Positions 42,558-50,224 of a DNA stretch of 64,000 nucleotides are shown here, piece after piece (within the stretch, counting starts at the first letter, position 1; each line of letters opens with the position of its first letter). The stretch is taken from NCBI GenBank assembly GCA_904501885.1, contig CAJGCP010000009.1:10761-74760 (forward strand), given 5' to 3'. Origin of the DNA: an uncultured Acetatifactor sp. Its GTDB lineage: Bacteria > Bacillota > Clostridia > Lachnospirales > Lachnospiraceae. The notes under the pieces were generated by a model. That model did no database searches and had not been told where the DNA came from. It saw only the letters and a program-made list of their open reading frames with translations. Both the position numbers and the translations under genes were made by a program.

Positions 42558-43826
42558 TTACATTCCCCCTTTAATCAATGTTCTGCCGCCGGGAAGGTAG
42601 AAGTTGTCATAATCTGCCTCTGAGGTGCGTCCGAAAATCACCGTGTTTTTTCCCACTTTTACACCATCGGGAATGACGCTCTTTTCTCCCACAGTCACCA
42701 GTCCCTGATTGTAGATATGAGGTGCCGATTCATTGGGTACTTCCTCACCGATACCCAATGCCACATGGTTTCCGATGGTCACATCCTCTGCCACAATCGT
42801 CTTATAGACTTCACAATTCTCGCCAAGTTTGGTATTGCTCATGATGATGGAATCACGAACCACAGTGCCCTTTCCAATCTCTACACCGCAGCCGATGACG
42901 GAGTTGTATACTTGTCCGTAAATATTGGAGCCCTCGCCGATAATACTTCTCTCCACCACACTTTCCGTGGAAAAATACTGCGGTGGCTGTATCTCGCTCT
43001 TTGTATAAATCTTCCAATATTCTTCGTACAAATTAAACTCAGGAACAAGGTCAATCAGTTCCATATTGGCCTCCCAATAGGAGCTGAGAGTTCCCACATC
43101 CTTCCAATAGCCATTGAATTCATAGGCATACAGGGGCGCGCCATTCTGGTGACAATGTGGAATCACATGCTTTCCAAAGTCCAACGCCGGTTCATCTGCC
43201 ATTTCAATTAACGCATCCTTCAAGGTCTGCCAATTAAAAATATAGATACCCATACTTGCCAGATTGCTTCTGGGCTGGGCAGGTTTTTCTTCGAACTCTG
43301 TAATCCTACGGTTTTCGTCGGTAATCATAATACCGAAACGGCTTGCCTCCTCCATGGGCACAGGCATTACCGCTATGGTCACTTCCGCCCCGTTATTCTT
43401 GTGGAAGTCCAGCATCAATTCATAGTCCATCTTATAAATATGGTCTCCGGAGAGAATCAGCACATATTCCGGATGGAAACTTTCCATATATTCGATATTT
43501 TGATAAATGGCATTGGCCGTACCGGTATACCATTCGCTGTTTTCACTTTTTTCATAAGGCGGGAGCACTGTCACGCCTCCGATATTACGGTCCAAATCCC
43601 AAGGAATACCGATGCCGATATGGGCATTTAGACGCAAAGGACGATACTGGGTTAACACACCCACCGTATCCACACCCGAATTGATACAGTTAGATAGAGG
43701 AAAATCAATGATACGGTATTTTCCCCCGAATGCTACCGCCGGTTTTGCCACCTTAGATGTCAACACACCAAGTCTGCTACCCTGTCCACCTGCCAACAAC
43801 ATAGCAATCATTTCTTTTCTAGCCAT
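42558..43826 (-). CDS. glgC: Glucose-1-phosphate adenylyltransferase
   Basis: This 422-residue protein has the N-terminal [11 protein letters not shown] nucleotide loop, the GDHIYKMDY substrate motif and a C-terminal beta-helix. It makes ADP-glucose from glucose 1-phosphate and ATP for glycogen. It is first in the glgCD operon. Its promoter (TTGTAG at 43919-43924, TATAAT at 43895-43900, 18-bp spacer) abuts that of murC. Confidence 0.96.
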   Translation of the reverse strand: MARKEMIAMLLAGGQGSRLGVLTSKVAKPAVAFGGKYRIIDFPLSNCINSGVDTVGVLTQYRPLRLNAHIGIGIPWDLDRNIGGVTVLPPYEKSENSEWYTGTANAIYQNIEYMESFHPEYVLILSGDHIYKMDYELMLDFHKNNGAEVTIAVMPVPMEEASRFGIMITDENRRITEFEEKPAQPRSNLASMGIYIFNWQTLKDALIEMADEPALDFGKHVIPHCHQNGAPLYAYEFNGYWKDVGTLSSYWEANMELIDLVPEFNLYEEYWKIYTKSEIQPPQYFSTESVVERSIIGEGSNIYGQVYNSVIGCGVEIGKGTVVRDSIIMSNTKLGENCEVYKTIVAEDVTIGNHVALGIGEEVPNESAPHIYNQGLVTVGEKSVIPDGVKVGKNTVIFGRTSEADYDNFYLPGGRTLIKGGM

Positions 43827-43894
43827 TCTCTCACCTCTGATTATTTCGTAAACCTAATTTCATATCATTCTGTCACGGGATATCGTACGCCTAT

Positions 43895-43953
43895 ATTATA
43901 CCACAGCAAAAATCAAAACTACAATTGTCTTTTTACCAAATTGCGCTTATAAT
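43895..43953. promoter_or_regulatory. Back-to-back promoters of glgC and murC
   Basis: Minus strand: TTGTAG (43919-43924) and TATAAT (43895-43900), 18-bp spacer. Plus strand: TTGTCT (43925-43930) and TATAAT (43948-43953), 17-bp spacer. The two -35 elements touch with no gap, so polymerases cannot occupy both at once. Confidence 0.7.
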
Positions 43954-43989
43954 ATATCATAACAACCTGACGAAAAGGATGTGACAACT

Positions 43990-45369
43990 ATGTATAAAAT
44001 AGATTTTTCCAATCCTTCTTCCATATATTTCGTAGGAATCGGCGGTGTCAGCATGTGCGGACTGGCAGAATTGCTTGCCCACGCCGGTTTCAAGGTGTCC
44101 GGTTCCGACCGTGCACCCAGCCCTTTGACCCACCATTTGGAGGAAAAAGGAATTACTGTATTTTATGGACAAAACTATAAAAATATAACTGACGACATAG
44201 ACTGTGTGGTTTTTACCAGTGCCATTCACCCCGACAACCCGGAGTATATTGCTGCGCACGACAAAAACCTCCCCTGCCTTACCAGAGGCCAGCTTATGGG
44301 ACAGGTGATGCAGCAGTATCAGAACCCCATTGCCATTAGCGGTACCCATGGCAAAACCACTACCACATCCATGTTAAGTCAGATTCTGCTACAGGCAGAC
44401 ACCGACCCCACCTTATTTATAGGCGGCACCCTTAAATCCATTCAGGGCAATGTACGCATTGGCTCTTCCGGATATTTTGTCACAGAAGCCTGTGAATACA
44501 CCAACAGTTTTTTGAGTTTTTATCCCCGCATCGGGATGATATTAAATATAGAAGAAGACCATTTGGATTTCTTCAAAGATCTGGATGACATCCGGGCTTC
44601 TTTTCACCGGTTTGCCCAGTTACTTCCCGCAGACGGTTTGTTGATCATCAATGCAGACATCCCCGAATATCAGGAAATCACGGCCGATTTACCCTGTCAG
44701 GTAATTACATTCAGCGCCCACGGGGATGCCGACTATCACTGTAGTGATATCTCTTATGACCGAATGGGATGTGCAGCATTCACGCTTCATTCCCAGGGGC
44801 ATGAGGACCGCCAAATCAAGTTGTCCGTGCCCGGAGTACACAATATGGCCAATGCTCTGGCAGCCATTGCCACCGCAGACTTTTTGGAAATTCCCACAGC
44901 GCATACACAGGCAGCATTGCTTTCTTTTGCCGGCCCCGACAGACGCTTCGAATACAAGGGCACCATCGGAGGCCTCACAGTCATCGATGACTATGCCCAC
45001 CATCCCACAGAAATCAAATCCTGTCTGGAAGCGGCAAATGGCATTGCTCATAACACCCTATGGTGCATATTCCAACCTCACACCTACACCCGCACCAAAT
45101 CCTTCCTCAAGGAGTTCGCTCAGGCGCTGTCCCTGGCTGACCGTGTAGTATTGGCAGACATTTATGCTGCCAGAGAAACCAACACGCTTGGTATCAGCAG
45201 CGAGGATTTGCAGAAGGAAATACTCAAATTGGGTAAAAAATGTGATTATTTCCCAAGTTTTGATGAAATAGAAAACTTCTTATTGGAAAATTGCACAAAA
45301 GGCGATTTGTTGATAACTATGGGCGCCGGAGATGTCCATAAAATCGGGGAAAATCTTCTCGGAATTTAG
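43990..45369 (+). CDS. murC: UDP-N-acetylmuramate--L-alanine ligase
   Basis: This 459-residue protein starts at the ATG at 43990, about 10 nt after AAAAGGA; the GTG at 43981 is too near that site. It has the FVGIGGVSMCGLA nucleotide loop, the ATP loop GTHGKTTTTS (about 116), and the Mur ligase central and C-terminal domains (DDYAHHPTE). It adds L-Ala to UDP-MurNAc in peptidoglycan synthesis. It stands alone here, away from other mur genes, and ends in TAG. Confidence 0.97.
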   Translation: MYKIDFSNPSSIYFVGIGGVSMCGLAELLAHAGFKVSGSDRAPSPLTHHLEEKGITVFYGQNYKNITDDIDCVVFTSAIHPDNPEYIAAHDKNLPCLTRGQLMGQVMQQYQNPIAISGTHGKTTTTSMLSQILLQADTDPTLFIGGTLKSIQGNVRIGSSGYFVTEACEYTNSFLSFYPRIGMILNIEEDHLDFFKDLDDIRASFHRFAQLLPADGLLIINADIPEYQEITADLPCQVITFSAHGDADYHCSDISYDRMGCAAFTLHSQGHEDRQIKLSVPGVHNMANALAAIATADFLEIPTAHTQAALLSFAGPDRRFEYKGTIGGLTVIDDYAHHPTEIKSCLEAANGIAHNTLWCIFQPHTYTRTKSFLKEFAQALSLADRVVLADIYAARETNTLGISSEDLQKEILKLGKKCDYFPSFDEIENFLLENCTKGDLLITMGAGDVHKIGENLLGI

Positions 45370-45548
45370 TTGTCCACATTATCCACAGGAAAAAATTGGT
45401 TTTTATCGATTTTTGTCTGTGGATATTTTTTTGTTTTCTGTGGATAAGTATTACCTGCCAAAAATCGCCAAAACTCCCTGTTTCTGCGTCTTTTGAAAAA
45501 CGGATTTTATGTTATCCACATTATCCACAATATCCACAATTTTCCACA
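45370..45548. promoter_or_regulatory. Cluster of eight DnaA boxes
   Basis: Perfect TTATCCACA sites are at 45379-45387, 45512-45520 and 45521-45529, and inverted at 45439-45447. Near-matches are at 45370-45378 (TTGTCCACA), 45418-45426 (inverted), 45530-45538 (ATATCCACA) and 45540-45548 (TTTTCCACA). Several are head-to-tail with no spacing. The AT-rich stretch 45549-45653 follows, then dnaD. Either a DnaA-controlled regulatory region of the loader genes or a DnaA titration site. Confidence 0.85.
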
Positions 45549-45677
45549 AAAAACGGAAGAAAAATTCTTTGGTAAATATTCGTAAATTTGCCTATATCAT
45601 TTTAAAAATCACTGTGCTATACTTGCACTACTGTTCTTATATCTAGGCAGATTATGTTAGGAAGCGAAGTACCAACC

Positions 45678-46787
45678 ATGACCCACTTTAATATTTACAA
45701 AAATTCAAACTCTGTGGATTCCACAGCAATTTCCAATCTTTTTATCGACGAATATATGACCGGTGCCAACGATGCACAACTGAAGGTATATCTGTACCTT
45801 CTTAGAATGATGAGTACACACGAGGCTACCAGTGTCTCCGATATTGCGGACAAATTCAACCACACAGAGAAGGAAGTACTTCGCGCTTTGAAATATTGGG
45901 AGAAGCAAGGGCTACTGTCTTTAGATTTCGATGCCAATAAGAATCTTTGTGGCATTAACATCGTGGACATCTCTGTCCGCGGCAGGAAGCCTATGGCTAC
46001 CGCCATTGTGCCCACCCTGGTAAGCCCCGCTCACACTCCTTCCCTGCGGACAGTATCCCTGGTTCAGCCTTTGGCGGAGGAAGAAGTGGAAGAGGAAGTG
46101 GCAGAGGAAGAAACAGATCCTTACGCAAAACCCACCTATACTGCAGCACAATTAAAAAGCTTCAAAGAGCAGGAGAACACAGCATAGCTTTTCTTTATTG
46201 CAGAATCCTATTTGGGCAAACCTTTGACACCGGCCGAGATGAAAAGCATTCTCTATTTCACCGATGTCCTGAGTTTTTCCGATGATTTGATAGACTATCT
46301 GATACAGTACTGTGTAGACCGGGGCAAAAAAGATTTCCGCTACATCGAGAAGGTCGCTATCAGTTGGGCTACCGCAGGTATTACCACACCCAAGCAGGCA
46401 CAGAAAACCGCCGCAAAATACGACCAGAATGTATACACGATTATGAATGGCCTGGGCAAGTCCGGCTCCCCCACCTCCAAAGAAATGGAATATATCTCCC
46501 GTTGGACCAAGGAATACGGCTTCCCCACAGATGTGATTCTGGAGGCCTGCGGACGCACCGTTTTGGCCACGGACAAACAGCGTTTTGCGTATGCAGAAAA
46601 GATTCTCAGCAATTGGCACGAACAAAAGGTACACCACAAATCCGACATTGAAAAAATGGACGATTTACATAGGCAACAGCGAAAACCCGCTTCTGCCGCT
46701 CCTACCAAAAGCACCAATCGCTTTAATCAATTTGCCCAGAATACATACGACTTTACCCTATTGGAAGAAGAGCTCCTGAGCAACTGA
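45678..46787 (+). pseudogene. dnaD: dnaD-type replication protein interrupted by an in-frame TAG
   Basis: The first part (45678-46187) has the DnaD winged-helix N-domain (NDAQLKVYLYLLRMM, SDIADKFNHTEKEVLRALKY). After TAG at 46185-46187 the same frame continues to 46787 with the DnaB/DnaD C-domain (IAESYLGKPLTP, GKKDFRYIEKVAISW). Joined at the TAG, the two halves form a normal DnaD protein of about 369 codons. A CAG to TAG change would explain it, as the preceding NTA and following LFFIAESYLG are intact. TAG is a true stop in nearby genes. The N-part could still be made, and the C-part could restart weakly at TTG 46212 or ATG 46239. The start at 45678 is preceded by AGGAAG at 13 nt; ATG 45654 is the alternative. 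DnaD helps load replicative helicase with the next gene. Confidence 0.8.
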
Positions 46788-46851
46788 TTGAGAACCATCC
46801 AAAGTTTGAGTACACCACGGACGATAGACAAATCACAGAAAGGACAGCGCC

Positions 46852-47844
46852 ATGGCTTTGACCAATTCCCAATACGATAGCATTATAAAGCAGTACCAGC
46901 AGACTCAAGCGGCCAATCGCATGGCTCTTTTAGACAGAAAGCAGGAAGTTTATTCCCGCATTCCCACCTTTCAGGAATTAGAGAATACTGTCAGCGGCCT
47001 TTCCGTCGCATACACCAGATATCTCCTTTCCGACCAGGCAGACCTGGCATCCCAAACCCGGGACAAATTAGCTGATACCAAACAGGAAAAAATCAACCTT
47101 TTGATTTCCAACGGCTATCCCGCTGACTATTTAGAGCCCATCTATACCTGCCCCCACTGCCAAGACACCGGATATATCTCACTTTCCACAGGCGAAAAAA
47201 ATAAATGCCATTGCTTCCTGCAACAGGAACTCAGTATCCTGTACAAGCAATCCAACATTCAGGAAATGCTTGCCACAGAGAACTTTTCCACCCTCTCAGA
47301 ACGCTTCTACGAGGGAGAAGATTTGGTGCGTTTCCGGAATGCTGTCGATATCTGCAAAAATTTTGTAAAAAACTTCAATCAACCCTACCAAAATCTCTTC
47401 TTTTATGGTACAGTAGGTACTGGAAAAAGTTTTTTGTCCGGATGTGTGGCAGCAGAGCTAATCAAGCAGGGCAAATCTGTCATATATTTCAGTGCTTCCG
47501 CACTATTTGACACCCTGGCCGACTACTCCTTCCACGGCAAGTCAAGAGAAGGGTCTAACAATCCTTTTGAGGACATTTATCATTGCGATCTGTTAATTAT
47601 CGATGACTTGGGAACCGAGATAACAAACAACTTTGTTACCACGCAATTATTTGCCTGTCTGAACGAGCGTCATCTGGCAAAAAAATCTACCATCATTTCT
47701 ACCAATATCAATCTGGAAGAATTGCGGGACCGTTATTCTGAGAGAATCTTCTCCAGAATTATGAGCAACTATCACTTATGCAAACTTTCAGGACCTGATA
47801 TCCGCATTATGAAAAGACGAATGGCAAACACCGATGCCGATTGA
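46852..47844 (+). CDS. DnaI/DnaC-type helicase loader ATPase
   Basis: This 330-residue AAA+ protein has an N-terminal helical region, a zinc-like CPHCQDTG...CHC cluster (about 101-123), Walker A GTVGTGKS (about 186), Walker B LLIIDDLGTE and a C-terminal arginine-finger segment (SRIMSNYHLC). It loads the replicative helicase DnaB/DnaC. It lies 64 bp after dnaD and downstream of the DnaA-box array. AAAGGACAG precedes the ATG. It looks intact. Confidence 0.92.
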   Translation: MALTNSQYDSIIKQYQQTQAANRMALLDRKQEVYSRIPTFQELENTVSGLSVAYTRYLLSDQADLASQTRDKLADTKQEKINLLISNGYPADYLEPIYTCPHCQDTGYISLSTGEKNKCHCFLQQELSILYKQSNIQEMLATENFSTLSERFYEGEDLVRFRNAVDICKNFVKNFNQPYQNLFFYGTVGTGKSFLSGCVAAELIKQGKSVIYFSASALFDTLADYSFHGKSREGSNNPFEDIYHCDLLIIDDLGTEITNNFVTTQLFACLNERHLAKKSTIISTNINLEELRDRYSERIFSRIMSNYHLCKLSGPDIRIMKRRMANTDAD

Positions 47845-47858
47845 TGCAATTGCATCAA
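47841..47858. repeat. 18-bp perfect palindrome at the end of the loader gene
   Basis: The half-site TTGATGCAA is followed by its exact reverse complement; it overlaps the TGA stop of the loader gene. No T-run follows, so it is weak as a terminator and could be a protein site upstream of prs. Confidence 0.5.
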
Positions 47859-47906
47859 ACATAAAAAGGTGTTAAAAATACACTTCTTAACAGAAAGGAT
47901 AATCTC

Positions 47907-49091
47907 ATGGGTAACCGCGAAGAAAAAAGAAATTTGGAAACCATTCCTGTTGGCTCTTTGGGAATGATAGCTCTGGAAGGCTGTAAGATTCTGGGCGAAA
48001 AAGTAGACAAGTATCTTGTGAAATGGAGGGCAGAGCGAGAAAGCGAGCACAAAGACTCCCTTGCATTTGCAGGTTATCAGCGCGACAGCTACATGCTGGG
48101 TGCAAAAGTACCCCGTTTCGGCTCCGGTGAAGCGAAGGGTATGATTTTGGAATCCGTGAGAGGCACGGACCTTTACCTGCTGGTAGATGTCTGCAACTAT
48201 TCCTTGACATATTCCTTAAGTGGACACGAGAACCATATGTCACCCGATGATCACTACCAGGATTTGAAGCGCATTATTGCTGCCGTAGGCGGTAAGGCAA
48301 GACGTATCACCGTGATTATGCCCTTCCTTTATGAAGGACGTCAGCACCGCAGAACAGCAAGAGAATCCTTGGACTGTGCATTAGCGCTGCAGGAATTGGT
48401 ACAGATGGGTGTGGACAATATCATCACCTTCGATGCACATGACCCCCGTGTACAGAATGCAATTCCTCTGCACGGCTTCGAAACAGTACAGCCCGTATAT
48501 CAGTTCATAAAAGGATTATTGAAAAACGAAAAGAATTTGACCATTGATTCCGACCACATGATGGTGATCAGCCCCGATGAAGGTGGTATGGGACGTGCAA
48601 TCTACATTGCCAATGTGCTTGGTCTGGATATGGGTATGTTCTATAAGAGACGTGATTACACCACCATCGTAAACGGACGCAATCCCATCGTTGCACACGA
48701 ATTCTTGGGCAGCAACGTGGAGGGCAAGGATATGATTATCGTTGACGATATGATCTCCTCCGGTGAGAGTATGTTGGAAGTTGCCGCAGAACTGAAGAAG
48801 CGCAAAGCCAACAAGATTTTCATCTTCTCCACCTTCGGTCTGTTCACCAATGGTTTGGATAAATTTGATAAGGCCTATGAAAGCGGCATGTTTGACAGAG
48901 TGCTGACCACCAACCTGATTTACCAGACTCCCGAACTATTGAACAGAGAATGGTATATCAACTGTGATATGAGTAAATATATCGCATACATCATCGATAC
49001 ACTGAATCACGATTCCTCCATCAACGACTTGTTGAATCCTAACGAGAGAATCCAGAACATTGTTGCAAGATACAAAAGGGGCGAGCTGTAA
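47907..49091 (+). CDS. prs: Ribose-phosphate pyrophosphokinase
   Basis: At 394 residues this is longer than the usual 310-320 because of an N-terminal extension and inserted loops. It keeps the class I marks: a ribose-5-phosphate/PRPP loop (IIVDDMISSGESM, about 274-286) and the ATP-side HDPRVQNAIPLHG segment. It makes PRPP from ribose 5-phosphate and ATP for nucleotide, His and Trp synthesis. AGAAAGGAT precedes the ATG. A terminator overlaps its stop. Proteins of this longer type are known in Clostridia. Confidence 0.88.
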   Translation: MGNREEKRNLETIPVGSLGMIALEGCKILGEKVDKYLVKWRAERESEHKDSLAFAGYQRDSYMLGAKVPRFGSGEAKGMILESVRGTDLYLLVDVCNYSLTYSLSGHENHMSPDDHYQDLKRIIAAVGGKARRITVIMPFLYEGRQHRRTARESLDCALALQELVQMGVDNIITFDAHDPRVQNAIPLHGFETVQPVYQFIKGLLKNEKNLTIDSDHMMVISPDEGGMGRAIYIANVLGLDMGMFYKRRDYTTIVNGRNPIVAHEFLGSNVEGKDMIIVDDMISSGESMLEVAAELKKRKANKIFIFSTFGLFTNGLDKFDKAYESGMFDRVLTTNLIYQTPELLNREWYINCDMSKYIAYIIDTLNHDSSINDLLNPNERIQNIVARYKRGEL

Positions 49092-49105
49092 AGCTGCCCC
49101 TTTTT
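49074..49105 (+). terminator. Terminator overlapping the prs stop
   Basis: GGGGC (49078-49082) and AGCT (49084-49087) pair with AGCT (49092-49095) and GCCCC (49096-49100), with one bulged G, followed by TTTTT (49101-49105). The stem includes the last codons of prs and ends 12 bp before the bioY ATG, so it may attenuate read-through into bioY. Confidence 0.8.
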
Positions 49106-49116
49106 GGGAGTTGTAA

Positions 49117-49674
49117 ATGAAGAATAACCGAGCACTCAGAAAATATAATGTAGCATCTCTTGTTTTGGTAAGTGCCATGACCGCTATAATGTGTCTGATT
49201 TGCCCCATCATGGTAAGTCTGCCCATCAGTCCGATTCCCTTTTCTCTGGGCACATTGGCAGTCCCCTTTGCCGTGACATTACTGGGGACGAAAAAAGGGA
49301 CCATCTGCGTACTAATGTATATTTTGCTGGGCGCTGTTGGGCTCCCCGTATATGCCGGATTTATGTCCGGTTTCGGCACCTTGCTGGGCTCCACAGGTGG
49401 CTATATTGTAGGATATATCCCTTTTGCCGTCATTTATGGTTTTTTCACTGAAAAAGGAAAAAACAGATGGTGTCCCACCTTCCTTGGATTGCTTCTGGGA
49501 ACGGTGTCCTGTTATGTGACAGGTTGTTTGTGGCTTGCCTTTCATCATGCGTTAACCCTCAAAGAGGTGCTGGTGGTGGGCGTCCTCCCCTACCTGGTAG
49601 GAGACATCATAAAGCTTATCATTGCCCTGCTGTTAGGACGGCAGTTAAAAACCAGATTAGCACGGGCGTTATAA
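49117..49674 (+). CDS. bioY: BioY biotin transporter, substrate-binding S component
   Basis: This 185-residue membrane protein has about six helices. Typical BioY segments are LPISPIPFSLGTLAVPFAV and the GLPVYAGFMSGFGTLLGSTGGYI run. It binds biotin and works with an ECF energizing module encoded elsewhere. GGGAG lies 6 nt before the ATG. No biotin synthesis genes are near. Confidence 0.93.
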   Translation: MKNNRALRKYNVASLVLVSAMTAIMCLICPIMVSLPISPIPFSLGTLAVPFAVTLLGTKKGTICVLMYILLGAVGLPVYAGFMSGFGTLLGSTGGYIVGYIPFAVIYGFFTEKGKNRWCPTFLGLLLGTVSCYVTGCLWLAFHHALTLKEVLVVGVLPYLVGDIIKLIIALLLGRQLKTRLARAL

Positions 49675-49681
49675 GATATCC

Positions 49682-49723
49682 GGTCAGTTCGAAACCATCC
49701 TGACCTAAAACAAAACTAAGGAG
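49682..49723 (+). promoter_or_regulatory. preQ1-I type riboswitch before queT
   Basis: GGTCAG (49682-49687) and CTGACC (49700-49705) form a 6-bp stem with a 12-nt loop that includes TTCGAAACC. An A-rich tail (TAAAACAAAACTAAGGAG, 49706-49723) follows and includes the Shine-Dalgarno. This is the compact preQ1-I pseudoknot layout: loop CC can pair with the tail GG and hide the ribosome site when preQ1 is bound. The downstream gene, queT, supports it. Confidence 0.8.
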
Positions 49724-49732
49724 ACAAATAAA

Positions 49733-50224
49733 ATGAACAAAAAAGTACTGTTCCTATCTCACGCGGCAGTGATTGCAGCTGCCTACATCGTATTGACCTT
49801 TCTGGCCAATGCCCTTGGACTTGCATCCGGGGTTATTCAAATCCGTTTTTCAGAAAGCCTTACCATTCTTCCTTTTTTCACACCTGCTGCCATCCCGGGA
49901 TTATTCGTGGGTTGTTTGTTGGCAAATATTTTAACCGGCTGTGCTTTGCCTGACATTATCGTAGGCTCCGTTGCCACTCTTTTGGGCGCCGTCATTACTT
50001 ACGCATTCCGCAAACAAAAATGGATGGCACCGATTCCACCCATTGTGTTCAATGCCATCCTGATTCCCTTTGTACTATATTATGTTTACAATATGCGCCC
50101 CCTGTGGTTTTCTTTTCTTACAGTGACTGTAGGGGAAATTCTTTCTTGCGGAGTCCTTGGCATGCTTTTGCTGCAAGCTCTGCAAAAATATGCCCATCGG
50201 CTTTTTAATGACGCATATAGGTAA
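49733..50224 (+). CDS. queT: QueT-family queuosine precursor transporter
   Basis: This 163-residue protein has about five to six membrane helices and is an ECF-type S component. The segments VIQIRFSESLTILPFF and GSVATLLGAVITY are typical of QueT. It likely imports preQ1, preQ0 or queuine for tRNA modification. AAGGAG, 9 nt before the ATG, is part of the riboswitch tail. Its last 20 bp overlap the end of the opposite-strand gene. Confidence 0.9.
   Translation: MNKKVLFLSHAAVIAAAYIVLTFLANALGLASGVIQIRFSESLTILPFFTPAAIPGLFVGCLLANILTGCALPDIIVGSVATLLGAVITYAFRKQKWMAPIPPIVFNAILIPFVLYYVYNMRPLWFSFLTVTVGEILSCGVLGMLLLQALQKYAHRLFNDAYR

Noticed and set aside
45370..45653. Main chromosomal origin of replication
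   Set aside because: dnaA, dnaN and rpmH are not near, and murC and dnaD flank the boxes. I keep it as a DnaA-bound regulatory region unless skew data say otherwise.
46185..46187. TAG read as an amino acid (code change or pyrrolysine)
   Set aside because: TAG ends murC, the GlpT-like, the EamA, the SDR and the dehydroquinase-like genes in this window, so it is a normal stop here; dnaD is not a pyrrolysine protein.
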